A DNA stretch of 64,000 nt from Thermodesulfobium acidiphilum (lineage in GTDB: Bacteria; Thermodesulfobiota; Thermodesulfobiia; Thermodesulfobiales; Thermodesulfobiaceae). Shown one piece after another: positions 16,255-25,862 of this stretch; positions within the stretch are counted from its first letter, which is position 1, and every line of letters begins with the position of its first letter. The DNA lies in contig NZ_CP020921.1 of the NCBI RefSeq assembly GCF_003057965.1, positions 1,499,001 to 1,563,000 on the forward strand, in the 5' to 3' direction. Made by a program: the position numbers and the translations under genes. The notes beneath the pieces were generated by a model that searched no databases, was not told the origin of the DNA, and saw nothing but the letters and a program-made list of their open reading frames with translations.

Positions 16255-17517
16255 ATGGACAACACCAAAATGCACAAATCGCTTGGTATAGATTTAAAGG
16301 CTCATGATACCCTAATTAGAGCACTTCCAGAATTATTTAAGGAATGTTTTTTAAATAAAGAACAGGATCTAAAAAGTCTTTCATACTTTTATTCAGTAGT
16401 TGCTGATATACACGGGACAAGAGTAAAAGAACTAATAGAACACAAAAATAAAGGACCCGTTATTGGTTCGTTTTGTATTTACGTACCCGAAGAAATAATT
16501 TTAGCTATAGGTGGACAACTGGTAGGCCTTTGTGCAGGAGCTGATTTTTGGGTCCCATACGGAGAACAAATAGTACCAAAAAATCTGTGCCCATTAATAA
16601 AAGCAGGTATCGGAGCAAAATTTTCAAAAACCTGCCCATACTTTCAGGTAATAGACCTGTTAATAGGAGAAAATACATGTGATGGCAAAAAAAAGGCATG
16701 GGAAATACTTTCTGATATGGTCGAGATGTATATAATGGATATGCCAAACAAAAAAAGCAATAGTGGGTTAAAGCTTTGGCAGGAAGAAGTAAAGAGTTTA
16801 TGCAATTTCCTGGAGAAAAAATTCAGCAAACCTATAAGTTTTGATTCTCTTTTAAAAGCAGTACAGAAAGTAAATGCAAAAAGAAGTGCACTAAATAGAC
16901 TTTATGAAACTAGAAAAAATTCTCCGACTCCAATATCAGGAATAGATACTCTATTAGTTACGCAAATAGGCTTTTATGATGACACAGAAAGATATACAAA
17001 AATGGTAGAAACTCTTGCCAAAGAATGTGAAGAAAAAGCATTATCAAATTCTAAAAGCAATGACAAAAAAAGAATTTTGGTTACAGGCTCTCCAATGGTT
17101 GTGCCTAATTGGAAGGTTCACCATGTGATAGAAACAAGTGGTGCCGATGTAGTGGTCGAAGAAAATTGCACCGGCACAAGATATTTTAAGGACAACGTTT
17201 CAATAGAAAATTCTTTAGCTAAAGAAGATCTTTTAAAGAATATATCAGATAGGTATATAAGGAACATAAATTGTGCATGTTTTTCTCCAAACACAGATAG
17301 AGAAGAAGAGATATTAAAAATTTGTAAAGATTATAAAGTTGATGGCATTGTATATGCATCGCTTAGCTTTTGTACTACTTATATGATAGAAGCAGAAAAA
17401 ATAAGAAAAGTAGCGAAAAAAAATAATATACCTATGATTACAGTAGAATCAGATTACTCGTTTTCGGATCTTGGCCAACTCAGGACAAGAATAGAAGCCT
17501 TTATAGAAAACCTATGA
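16255..17517 (+). CDS. 2-hydroxyacyl-CoA dehydratase-like protein, possible double-cubane ATPase partner
   Basis: 420 aa, HgdB/FldB/C superfamily. Conserved cysteine motifs include KNLCPLIKAG, SKTCPYFQVIDLLIGENTCD, EENCTGTRYF, NCACFSPNTDRE and ASLSFCTTYMIE. True dehydratases need two different large subunits; only one is encoded, next to its activator. A lone subunit with an activator is the arrangement of the double-cubane cluster proteins, which reduce small molecules in an ATP-driven way. Own ribosome site AAAAGGAGAG. Assignment to that subgroup is inference. Confidence 0.8.
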   Translation: MDNTKMHKSLGIDLKAHDTLIRALPELFKECFLNKEQDLKSLSYFYSVVADIHGTRVKELIEHKNKGPVIGSFCIYVPEEIILAIGGQLVGLCAGADFWVPYGEQIVPKNLCPLIKAGIGAKFSKTCPYFQVIDLLIGENTCDGKKKAWEILSDMVEMYIMDMPNKKSNSGLKLWQEEVKSLCNFLEKKFSKPISFDSLLKAVQKVNAKRSALNRLYETRKNSPTPISGIDTLLVTQIGFYDDTERYTKMVETLAKECEEKALSNSKSNDKKRILVTGSPMVVPNWKVHHVIETSGADVVVEENCTGTRYFKDNVSIENSLAKEDLLKNISDRYIRNINCACFSPNTDREEEILKICKDYKVDGIVYASLSFCTTYMIEAEKIRKVAKKNNIPMITVESDYSFSDLGQLRTRIEAFIENL

Positions 17518-18263
17518 AGATACTTGGTTTGGATATAGGCTCAAGGAGTATAAAATGGGTTCTTTATGAAACAAGTTTTAGTTGTATCTTAGAAAAAGGT
17601 ATATTAGACAGTACCCCACACAGTCTTGAAAGAATAGAAGAAATTATCCCCTCCTTTGACAAAATTGGTCTTACCGGTTATGGCAGACATAATTTAAACA
17701 ACGTACTAAGAACAAAATCTCCAAAGATAGTTTCAGAGATAACCTGTCACGCTAAGGGAGCAAAATTTATAGAGCCAGGACACCATTATTTATTAGATAT
17801 TGGAGGTCAGGATACAAAGTTTATAACTCTCGATGCATCAGGAAAAATTATAGATTTTAAACTTAATGATAGATGCTCAGCCGGAACGGGTAGATATATT
17901 GAAAATATGGCTAAAATTTTAGATTTAGAGATTCAAGATTTTATAAACATGGCAATTAAATCCGAAAAACCTTCTAACATAAATTCAATGTGTACCGTAT
18001 TTGCAGAAAGTGAAATAATAAGTCTAATTCATTCGAGAGAAAGAATAGAAGACATATCTGCAGGAATAATAAAATCGTTAATATTTAGAACAAAAGCCTT
18101 AATTGGAACAAATAAAATAGATGAAAAAATATTACTATTGGGTGGTCTTTCAGAATTAGAAAACATAGAGATTTTGTTCGAAAGGTTTGATTTAGAAGTC
18201 AAAAAAAATGAACTATCAAGGTATACAGGTGCATTGGGAGCAGCACTAGTTTTAGTTGATTAA
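17514..18263 (+). CDS. BadF/HgdC-type ATP-dependent activator
   Basis: 249 aa ASKHA-fold ATPase. It has LGLDIGSRSIKW (phosphate 1), LLDIGGQDTKFI, the cluster cysteines in DRCSAGTGRYIE and MCTVFAESEII, and LGGLSE. Dimers hold one [4Fe-4S] cluster between subunits and drive one-electron transfer at very low potential by ATP hydrolysis. It overlaps the upstream gene by 4 bases (ATGA), so the two are produced together. Confidence 0.92.
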   Translation: MKILGLDIGSRSIKWVLYETSFSCILEKGILDSTPHSLERIEEIIPSFDKIGLTGYGRHNLNNVLRTKSPKIVSEITCHAKGAKFIEPGHHYLLDIGGQDTKFITLDASGKIIDFKLNDRCSAGTGRYIENMAKILDLEIQDFINMAIKSEKPSNINSMCTVFAESEIISLIHSRERIEDISAGIIKSLIFRTKALIGTNKIDEKILLLGGLSELENIEILFERFDLEVKKNELSRYTGALGAALVLVD

Positions 18264-18267
18264 AAAA

Positions 18268-18336
18268 TTTTCACCCCTATTGACATTTTATCATAAAAAA
18301 TTTATTATTATGAAAAATAAACAATAGGGGTGAAAA
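18268..18336 (+). promoter_or_regulatory. umuDC promoter inside a 15-bp inverted repeat
   Basis: TTGACA at 18280-18285 and TATTAT at 18303-18308 with 17-base spacing form a near-consensus promoter. Two perfect 15-bp inverted arms (18268-18282, TTTTCACCCCTATTG, and 18322-18336) flank it: the left overlaps the -35 box and the right covers the ribosome site. The arms are 39 bases apart. This looks like a pair of repressor sites, unlike known LexA boxes. Confidence 0.75.
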
Positions 18337-18337
18337 A

Positions 18338-18634
18338 ATGCAAAGAACTGGATTCCCATCGCCTGCAAAAAATTACGAAAAGCTTGATATAGATCTTAAC
18401 AAATTGCTAATAGATAGTCCTTCTTCAACATTTTTCTTTAGAACAAAGAGGGATTATAAAGAATTAGGTCTAAAAAATGGGGATATCATAATAGTAGACA
18501 GGTCAAAACATCTGAGAAAATCTATCCTATTAGTCGTTTTACTGGACGGACGCCTTACAATAAAGAATATCTGTGATATAAAGCCAGAAACAGAAATATT
18601 TGGCAAAATTACCTATGTCATTAGAAAATTGTGA
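18338..18634 (+). CDS. umuD: UmuD'-like protein, pre-shortened and lacking the catalytic serine
   Basis: 98 aa. QRTGFPSPAKNYEKLDIDLN matches UmuD starting right at its cleavage site (E. coli QCGFPSPAADY), so the N-terminal arm removed during SOS activation is not encoded. The self-cleavage serine (normally GDSM) is replaced (TKRDYKELGLKNGD), while the lysine region survives in RLTIKNI. The end GKITYVIRKL is normal. It should therefore act as ready-made UmuD' for the polymerase encoded next. Confidence 0.88.
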   Translation: MQRTGFPSPAKNYEKLDIDLNKLLIDSPSSTFFFRTKRDYKELGLKNGDIIIVDRSKHLRKSILLVVLLDGRLTIKNICDIKPETEIFGKITYVIRKL

Positions 18635-19871
18635 AAGTCTTTTTGCCTTGATAGATTGCAATAATTTTTACGTATCGTGTGAAAGGCTATATAATCCAGC
18701 CCTATTATACAAACCTGTTGTCGTATTATCAAATAACGATGGGTGTATAATTGCAAGATCCAACGAGGCAAAAAAATTAGGGATAAAAATGGGTGTTTCG
18801 TATTTTCAAATAAGAGATTTCCTTAAAAAAAACAAAGTTGCGGTTATCTCATCAAATTATGAAATATATGAAGATATATCAAAGAGATTTATAAATATAA
18901 TAAAGTCCAAAATATGCTTTGTAGAAGCATATTCAATAGACGAAGCTTTCATAGAGTTAAAAGGAATTTTTAAAAAGAGGAGTTTTGAATTTTGTAAAGG
19001 GTTAAAGGAAGATATATATCGGCTTATAGGAATACCAGTTTCTATAGGTATAGGCAGAACAAAAACTCTGGCAAAGGTTGCAAACAAAATAGCCAAAAAA
19101 AATAAAGACCTCAACGGAATATTTGATATAACAGGAAGGGAAGAAGAAATCCTCAAAACCTTTGATGTGGAAGATATATGGAGAATTGGCAAGAGCAAAG
19201 CCAATTGTCTGAAGGGTATGGGAATAACAAATGCCCTAAATCTATCAAAAATAGATAATTCACTTGCTCAAAAAACTCTTGGCATAAATGGCTTAACTAC
19301 AGTATTCGAGTTAAGAGGAATAAAATGCATAAATTTACAAGAAAAAAAGCCTATCCAAAAGGAGATAATAGTATCAAGGTCTTTTGGACATGATATCGGC
19401 AACTATAAAGAATTGAAAGAAGGCGTTTCACATTTTTCTGCAATTGCTGCTAAAAATATGAGAAACCTAAACTTATATACAAAAACGTTATCTGTTTTTA
19501 TAACTTCTAATCCATTTAAAGATGGGTTTTATACTAATCAGGCAGAAATTAATTTTGACTTTTATACCAGAGATACATTTCTTATATTACAAGCTGCTGA
19601 AAAATGTCTAAATAAAATATTCAAAGAAAATATAAAATACAAAAAAGCCGGTGTAATCCTAAGGAATTTAACAAATTGCGTTTGTTTAGGAAATTTATTT
19701 ACAAATTTAGAAATTGAAAACAAACACAATCTGATGAAAGCCATAGATTTATTAAACAAAAAAATAAAAAAAGACGCTGTATTCTTCGCTGCTGAAGGAG
19801 TAAATAAGCTCTGGCAAGCAAAAAAAGAATATACATCAAATTACAACGCAAGCGAAATAATTCTTATTTAA
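18615..19871 (+). CDS. umuC: Y-family DNA polymerase V catalytic subunit
   Basis: 418 aa from ATG 18615, overlapping umuD by 20 bases. Catalytic motifs: ALIDCNNFYVSCERLYNP with D14, VVLSNNDGCIIARS, and YSIDEAFIEL; then the HhH region and C-terminal little-finger domain ending with KKDAVFFAAEG, as in UmuC. Does translesion synthesis with UmuD' on RecA filaments. The TTG at 18600 is less likely than the ATG. Confidence 0.93.
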   Translation: MSLENCESLFALIDCNNFYVSCERLYNPALLYKPVVVLSNNDGCIIARSNEAKKLGIKMGVSYFQIRDFLKKNKVAVISSNYEIYEDISKRFINIIKSKICFVEAYSIDEAFIELKGIFKKRSFEFCKGLKEDIYRLIGIPVSIGIGRTKTLAKVANKIAKKNKDLNGIFDITGREEEILKTFDVEDIWRIGKSKANCLKGMGITNALNLSKIDNSLAQKTLGINGLTTVFELRGIKCINLQEKKPIQKEIIVSRSFGHDIGNYKELKEGVSHFSAIAAKNMRNLNLYTKTLSVFITSNPFKDGFYTNQAEINFDFYTRDTFLILQAAEKCLNKIFKENIKYKKAGVILRNLTNCVCLGNLFTNLEIENKHNLMKAIDLLNKKIKKDAVFFAAEGVNKLWQAKKEYTSNYNASEIILI

Positions 19872-19966
19872 ACTTTCTAGTTAATTTAAAGATATAAATA
19901 TCTTTTTGGTATGCTACAATATACAAGCTTATGTCAAGATCTATAGATGAGAGAGGAGAGGGATGA

Positions 19967-21571
19967 ATGAACTTTTTGCTCGCTATTAGCCCGATTGTGC
20001 TTATTCTTTTAGGAATGACAATTTTTTCAAGATCAGGATTTCTAATGTCAGTATTAGCATGGATTTTTACGTTCTTTTTAGCACTTATTTTTTTTAAAAC
20101 TCCATTTGATGTTTGCTTAAACGCAACAATATTTGGTATTCTAAAATCTCTAAGTATTTCGTTAGCAGTATTTTTCACTATGTTATTAATTTTTATAATG
20201 AAAGTGACAAAAGCACTCGATTCAATTGCCTACAAGCTCAAGAACTTATGTAAAACAAAAGAAGAACAGGTAATGTTTTTAGGACTCGGTTTCGGCTCTC
20301 TTGCAACCTCTTTAGGAGTAGTAACCCCAGCTCTCTTCCCACCGCTTCTTCTTACACTAGGATTTAGTCCTGTATCATCCATTGCTATATCAGTGCTTTG
20401 TTATGATCCCTTAACATCATTTGCACTATTATCAATCCCAATAACAGTACCTTCAGAGGTTGCATGGCAAGCATTCAAAATACAGCCACAAGGGATAACA
20501 AACCTTGAACACTTCATAAATACATTTACTATAAACATTTCAATTTTTTTACCATTTATTTCTATTGGATTCGCATATATAATGCTCTATTTTATAGATG
20601 GCACAAATTCTCTTAAAAAGGGTTTTACCGGTGCGTTTTTGAGTGGGTTAGTTCTTGGTCTTAGTTGTCTAATTTTTTCTATTACAAAAATATTTCCAGT
20701 ACAAATAATAGGAACGCTTTCTGGTCTTTTAACTATGATTTTCGTACTTATATATCAAAAAATTACAAACGCTCAAAAGGAAACAGCCGAAGAAGAGAAA
20801 AAGCCAGAGATGTCACTATTAAGGGCAATTTCTCCCTGGATATTACTTTTCTTGCTTGCCCTGACAACCAATCTTCCAGGTATCAACAAATTTTTATCAG
20901 ATTTGCCTGGAAAATATGAAGTAATCACTCTTTATAAAAATCAATCTGTAGACCTTAACATATTATCCTCTATCTGGTTTTGGATAATGATAACAACGAT
21001 AATATCAATTTTTTTACTAAAGCCTACCAAAGAACAACTTTCTTCAGTCATGAAACTCTGGATAAAGAGATCACTTTCTCCCTTCGTAGCTTATTCTATA
21101 TGTTTTTCGATTGCCATGATAATGGCCTGGTCAGCTATGTCAAATAGTTCTGGAGTTTTAGTACCAAGCACTTATTATTCATCTTTTAATATGGACAGGA
21201 TCATAGCCATAAAGATAGCAATGCTCTCAGGAGCAGTATTCACCACGCTAATACCATATCTTGGGCTAATAGGCTCGTTTATAGGTGGTTCAGAAACAGC
21301 GTCAAACGTGTTCTTTGCAAAAATATTGTATGAATCTGTAAAAAGCGTCGGTTATGAAAATTATTTTATGATAATTTTTGGCGCACATGCTGTAGCAGGT
21401 GGAATCGCTTCAGCCATAACCCCAGCTAAGATTACTAATGCAGCTATGACAATAGGGTGTAGTGGAAAAGAAGAATCAGAATTTATGAAGAAAGCTATCT
21501 TGCCAGTTATAATTCTCACATTTCTAACAGGAATTATTTTAACTGTATTTATAAGTTTTGGCGTACAATAA
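19967..21571 (+). CDS. Divergent lactate permease (LctP) family transporter
   Basis: 534 aa, about 13 membrane segments. Family-like motifs include SLATSLGVVTPALFPPLLLTLGF, VLCYDPLTSFALLSIPITV and SLGLIGSFIGG-type GGSETASNVFFA near the C-terminus, the counterpart of TGSDTSSNALF in typical LctP. It differs from the neighbour at 21619-23313, so it is an ancient paralog rather than a recent copy. Substrate may be lactate, glycolate or another short acid. ATG 19967 follows GAGAGGAGAG. Confidence 0.75.
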   Translation: MNFLLAISPIVLILLGMTIFSRSGFLMSVLAWIFTFFLALIFFKTPFDVCLNATIFGILKSLSISLAVFFTMLLIFIMKVTKALDSIAYKLKNLCKTKEEQVMFLGLGFGSLATSLGVVTPALFPPLLLTLGFSPVSSIAISVLCYDPLTSFALLSIPITVPSEVAWQAFKIQPQGITNLEHFINTFTINISIFLPFISIGFAYIMLYFIDGTNSLKKGFTGAFLSGLVLGLSCLIFSITKIFPVQIIGTLSGLLTMIFVLIYQKITNAQKETAEEEKKPEMSLLRAISPWILLFLLALTTNLPGINKFLSDLPGKYEVITLYKNQSVDLNILSSIWFWIMITTIISIFLLKPTKEQLSSVMKLWIKRSLSPFVAYSICFSIAMIMAWSAMSNSSGVLVPSTYYSSFNMDRIIAIKIAMLSGAVFTTLIPYLGLIGSFIGGSETASNVFFAKILYESVKSVGYENYFMIIFGAHAVAGGIASAITPAKITNAAMTIGCSGKEESEFMKKAILPVIILTFLTGIILTVFISFGVQ

Positions 21572-21577
21572 AAGTCT

Positions 21578-21610
21578 GCTACCTCCATTTAGAATCCAAA
21601 TGGAGGTAGC
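21578..21610. terminator. Shared terminator between convergent permease genes
   Basis: A 13-bp perfect stem (21578-21590 with 21598-21610) around a 7-base loop, followed on the plus strand by ATTATTATTT. It lies between two convergent genes and can serve both. Confidence 0.85.
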
Positions 21611-21618
21611 ATTATTAT

Positions 21619-23313
21619 TTACTTTCCTACAACAGGTATTAGATTAGGAAATACATAAGCATAAATCAATCCAATTATTCCTACTAAAATTGCAAGCAAA
21701 AAGCTATGAATAAGTGCTGATCTAAACAGTGGTGCAAAGGATTCTTCTGCAACCTTTCTATCAGAAAAAGTAGCAGCTAAAGCCACCACAATAGACTGTG
21801 GACTTATCATCTTGCCCATTACGCCACCAGCGCTATTAAGAGCAGTTGACAAAATTGGATTTATATGTAACTGTTCAGCAGTAATCTTTTGAAGATTTCC
21901 AAATAGCGCATTTGAAGACGTATCTGAACCTGTCAAGAATACTCCTAAATATCCTAACATAGCCGAGAAAAACGGAAAAGCCGAACCCGTAGACGCAAAA
22001 GCCAACGCAAGCTGAACATCCATGCCTGCATACTTATAAAGAAATGCTATCCCAACAATCGAAGGTACAACTATAAAAGGTGCCTTCATCCTATTAAAGG
22101 TAGTATTAAAAGCATTACCCCACTGTGCTCCAGACAACCTCAACCACAAACCTGAAAGAATTGCTGCAATCAATATACCCGTTCCTGTAGCACTAAGTAG
22201 TGGTAATACAAAAACTGCATCTTTTAAAACTGTAGGCTTAGGAACCACAGGTGGCATCTTTGTAACCAAACCGTTCAAACCTTCTATTGGAAATTTAAAA
22301 ACTAGTATTGAACTAAGTACTTTTGATATAGAAGGAGTTCCCCACATGATTATAACAATAACCAGAATCAACCATGGCACCCACGCATAGAATGTTTCTC
22401 CCGCAGAATATTCTCTGTTAACCTCTTTTGCCCAGTCGGCCACCCAAACTTTTTTTGGAGACCAAAAACGAAGAAATATTGCAAGAGATATAATAGACAC
22501 GATACCCGCAAGAATGTCTATTAATTGAGGACCAAGATGCTGAGCTAAAAAGTATTGTGTTAAAGCAAAGGATATGCCCGAAACAAATGCAGCAGGAATA
22601 ACCTCAGAAAACTCCGACATGCTTTTCTTCTCAAGTAAAATTACGTATGTAAACATAATCCAGAATGGAACCAAAAAAGAAAAGAATGGCAAAATTCTTC
22701 CTACCATTGCTGTGATATCGTTCACTGGCAAGCCTGTTACTTGACCCATCATAATCATAGGAATACCTACACCACCAAATGCAACTGGAGCAGTGTCTCC
22801 CAACAGACACAAAAGAGCTGCTTCAAGAGGGGCTATTCCCATTCCTACCAATATTGCCGCACATACTGCGACAGGAGTTCCAAAACCTGCAGCACCTTCA
22901 AGGAATGCTCCAAAACCGAAGGCAACGATCAGGACCTGAACTCTCTTATCCTGAGTAATTTTCATAATACTATGGCGCATAACATCAAAAGAACCAGATA
23001 TTACAGTCATTTCATAAAGAAATAAAACTGTTATTACTATCCAGCAGATAGGATATAACCCAATCAAAGCACCCAAAAACCATGAAAGAAATGCCTGAGT
23101 AGCTGGCATTTTATAAATACCTATAGCAATTAGAAGAGCAACTACCGCAGCAGTCACAGTGGCAAAACGCGCATCTACTCCAAGCTTCTTTCTTCCTTGA
23201 GAATCTTTCCCTGGATGCAGTGCCAGTAAGTAAAGTAAAATAATCAACGGCAATGAGGCACAAAAAACTGATAACGCAAAATTGTTTAGCGGATCATAGT
23301 TCTGTACAAACAT
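21619..23313 (-). CDS. lctP: L-lactate permease
   Basis: 564 aa, about 14 membrane segments. Typical LctP sequence: LSWFLGALIGLYPICWIVITVLFLYEMTVISGSFD, GFGAFLEGAAGFGTPVAV, LLGDTAPVAFGGVGIP and LTGSDTSSNALFGNLQ. Imports L-lactate with protons. No lactate dehydrogenase is adjacent. It is convergent with the other LctP-family gene. Confidence 0.93.
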   Translation of the reverse strand: MFVQNYDPLNNFALSVFCASLPLIILLYLLALHPGKDSQGRKKLGVDARFATVTAAVVALLIAIGIYKMPATQAFLSWFLGALIGLYPICWIVITVLFLYEMTVISGSFDVMRHSIMKITQDKRVQVLIVAFGFGAFLEGAAGFGTPVAVCAAILVGMGIAPLEAALLCLLGDTAPVAFGGVGIPMIMMGQVTGLPVNDITAMVGRILPFFSFLVPFWIMFTYVILLEKKSMSEFSEVIPAAFVSGISFALTQYFLAQHLGPQLIDILAGIVSIISLAIFLRFWSPKKVWVADWAKEVNREYSAGETFYAWVPWLILVIVIIMWGTPSISKVLSSILVFKFPIEGLNGLVTKMPPVVPKPTVLKDAVFVLPLLSATGTGILIAAILSGLWLRLSGAQWGNAFNTTFNRMKAPFIVVPSIVGIAFLYKYAGMDVQLALAFASTGSAFPFFSAMLGYLGVFLTGSDTSSNALFGNLQKITAEQLHINPILSTALNSAGGVMGKMISPQSIVVALAATFSDRKVAEESFAPLFRSALIHSFLLAILVGIIGLIYAYVFPNLIPVVGK

Positions 23314-23589
23314 AGACTAACCCCCTTATATTTTTTATTGAAACCATAAGAATTGCTAATACATATCACCATCCTTTCTTTTATCTAAGCCATTTATTTA
23401 CCTTTGGTATTTTATTATATTTGGTATACAAGAGAAAATCAAGAAAAAATCAATATTAAGAATTGAATGACAATTCAAATAATTATAAAAAATCTATATC
23501 ATCTTAATATTATGTTAAATTATTTATATATTTTTGAAATTTTATAAATTGTGTTATATTTAGGTTTACTTAATATAAGGAGGATAGAA
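23314..23589. other. Divergent region with 8-bp direct repeat
   Basis: 276 bases between lctP and the chemoreceptor. TTTGGTAT occurs at 23403-23410 and 23420-23427, a 17-base period, on the lctP side. TTGGTAT resembles one half of GntR-family (LldR-like) sites but no full palindrome is seen. AAGGAGGAT precedes the chemoreceptor ATG. Confidence 0.35.
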
Positions 23590-25791
23590 ATGAAAAACGA
23601 TAATAATAAAAAATTATCCAAATTTAATTATGCTAAATTATGGCATACCATAAGTTTAAGATTAACACTATCGGCAATTCTAATTATCGTAATTTTTGGT
23701 ACATCTATTATGCTAGTTTCATATTTCGTAATCAAGGAAAGCGTAAAAGACCAAACAATTGCTGCAATGCAAGAAACCGCAAAGGATTCAGTTGCAGGGA
23801 TAAACAATTACATAACAAATAGAATTGAAGCTCTTCAAAATCTTGCAAAAAATCCATCATTTCAAACTAATGATGAAAAAACCATATTAAACACGTTAAG
23901 CTCAGTCTTTCCAATGTTTCCAGAAGCTGAGCTTATATTCTTTGTAAAAACTGATGGCAGTTATATTACAAACACAGGGCCAGCCAATGCGAATTTATCG
24001 GATAGAGACTATTTCAAAGAGGTCATGTCCACAGGAAAAACTACAACATCATCTCTGCTAATATCCAAAAGCACAGGGAAAAAGATATTTGTAATTGCTG
24101 TACCTGTATTAAATCAGTCAGGAAAGATAATAGGCATTGTAGCAGATGCTGTAAAAGCTGATGCAATAGACGAGATGATATCAAATATAAAATTTGGAAA
24201 GTCAGGATATGGCTTTTTGCTTGACAAAAGTGGCCTCTTTGTAGTACATCCTCTTAAAGAAATGGTTATGAAAGAAAATATTACAAATGTTAGCAAACTA
24301 ATAACTCCATCACTTGCTGAACTTGGCAAGAGAGTAGTAAGCGAGTCCACAGGATATGGCACCTATAGTTTTCTTGGACAGGACAAGATACTTGTTTGGG
24401 ATAGAATTCCCTCTACTGGGTGGATATTAGCAATCCCTGTTTTATTGTCTGATTTCTACTCAGGACTTTACAACCTTCTCATAATTATACTTATAGCCAT
24501 AATAGTAATATCTATAATATCTCTCATAATATTTAAGTTCATATCAAAAAGCATTACAAAGCCTCTTTCAGAGATAGTGGAAGTAAACAAGAAGATTTCA
24601 GAAGGAGACTTAAATGTAGATATAAATACCAATTACTTTGGTGAACTAGGACTTCTTTCACAGAGCACCAAGAAGATGGCAGAAAATACAAAGTCTGTAA
24701 TACAGAGTCTAAAAAACCTTGTGTCAGACTTACAGAGCGCATCTGAAAGGGTAAAAGAAAACGCAACTATATTGTCTCGTTCATCAGGAGAAGTTTCTCA
24801 GGCAGCTTCGAATACAGCACATGGAGCAGAGGAGATATCAAAGATAGCTCAGACGCTCTCTAATAAAGTAAACACCTTCTCAAGCACTACTCAGGCAATT
24901 GCAAAGGGAGCAGAAGAACAGGCAAACAATACAGAGCAGATTGCCCAGATGATAGATCAGATAAACTCAATTATGGAAGAGACAAAGAAGAGCAACAAAG
25001 AACTCACAGATCTGTCTGTGTCAATGAAGGACAAGGCTCAGGACGGCAACATCCTTATGACAAAGACAAATGAGAGCTCTCACAAGAGCCTTGAATCTGT
25101 CAAGAAGTTGGCAGAGGTAATACAATCTCTTAGCAGGAAATCTGAGGATATTGGAAAAATTGTAGATCTGATATCAAACATCTCAGACCAGACAAATCTC
25201 TTAGCTCTAAATGCTGCAATAGAAGCTGCAAGAGCAGGAGATGCGGGCAGAGGCTTTGCAGTGGTTGCAGATGAAGTAAGAAAGTTAGCAGAGGAATCTC
25301 AAAAGGCTGCAAATGAAATAGCTTTAATAATAAGCGAAACCAACAAGGAAACGAGAAATGCAATGGACTCTATGCAAGATACCTTAAACGACGTAACCAC
25401 AGGATTAGAAGCCTCAGAGTCTACGTCAAAGACTTTCCAGGCAATACTCACATCTATAGACAAGATAGGATCTCTCTTAGAACAAAGAGAAAAGATAGGA
25501 GCACAACTAATTGCTAACCTATCAACGGTAAACCTAAACGTTAGCAACCTTGCTGCCCTATCAGAAGAATACACTGCCTCAGCACAGGAAATGGCAGCTT
25601 CATCAAAAGAAATATCTAATGAAATAGAAAGCCTTGCTGCGATCTCGGAAGAATCATCAGCTTCAGCACAGGAGCTCGCATCTACAACAGAAGAAAGTGA
25701 TAAAATAGTAAAAGAGTTCGAGGAAATCTCGAAAAATCTTATGGAAAATACAGAAAAGATATCTGAAGAGGTAAAGAAGTTTAAAGTTTAA
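23590..25791 (+). CDS. Methyl-accepting chemotaxis protein with dCache-type sensor
   Basis: 733 aa from ATG 23590, chosen for AAGGAGGATAG ahead of it. Membrane helix near residues 25-50, extracytoplasmic double-Cache-like domain ([38 protein letters not shown]), second helix near 295-320, HAMP, then the signalling hairpin with tip [20 protein letters not shown]. No C-terminal tethering pentapeptide. A Cache sensor suggests small organic acids or amino acids as ligand. Confidence 0.95.
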   Translation: MKNDNNKKLSKFNYAKLWHTISLRLTLSAILIIVIFGTSIMLVSYFVIKESVKDQTIAAMQETAKDSVAGINNYITNRIEALQNLAKNPSFQTNDEKTILNTLSSVFPMFPEAELIFFVKTDGSYITNTGPANANLSDRDYFKEVMSTGKTTTSSLLISKSTGKKIFVIAVPVLNQSGKIIGIVADAVKADAIDEMISNIKFGKSGYGFLLDKSGLFVVHPLKEMVMKENITNVSKLITPSLAELGKRVVSESTGYGTYSFLGQDKILVWDRIPSTGWILAIPVLLSDFYSGLYNLLIIILIAIIVISIISLIIFKFISKSITKPLSEIVEVNKKISEGDLNVDINTNYFGELGLLSQSTKKMAENTKSVIQSLKNLVSDLQSASERVKENATILSRSSGEVSQAASNTAHGAEEISKIAQTLSNKVNTFSSTTQAIAKGAEEQANNTEQIAQMIDQINSIMEETKKSNKELTDLSVSMKDKAQDGNILMTKTNESSHKSLESVKKLAEVIQSLSRKSEDIGKIVDLISNISDQTNLLALNAAIEAARAGDAGRGFAVVADEVRKLAEESQKAANEIALIISETNKETRNAMDSMQDTLNDVTTGLEASESTSKTFQAILTSIDKIGSLLEQREKIGAQLIANLSTVNLNVSNLAALSEEYTASAQEMAASSKEISNEIESLAAISEESSASAQELASTTEESDKIVKEFEEISKNLMENTEKISEEVKKFKV

Positions 25792-25816
25792 TAATAATTA
25801 ATATTAATAAAATTTC

Positions 25817-25847
25817 AAATAACCCGGGGTCTATCCTCTGGTTATTT
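25817..25847 (+). terminator. Terminator after chemoreceptor gene
   Basis: AAATAACC (25817-25824) pairs with GGTTATTT (25840-25847), with further C-G pairs inside and CTTT after it. Confidence 0.65.
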
Positions 25848-25862
25848 CTTTAAGGGGTAACT

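Noticed and set aside
19888-19910. AT-rich hairpin after umuC (AAAGATAT/ATATCTTT)
   Set aside because: The loop is only two bases and the stem is almost all A-T, so I do not call it a terminator.
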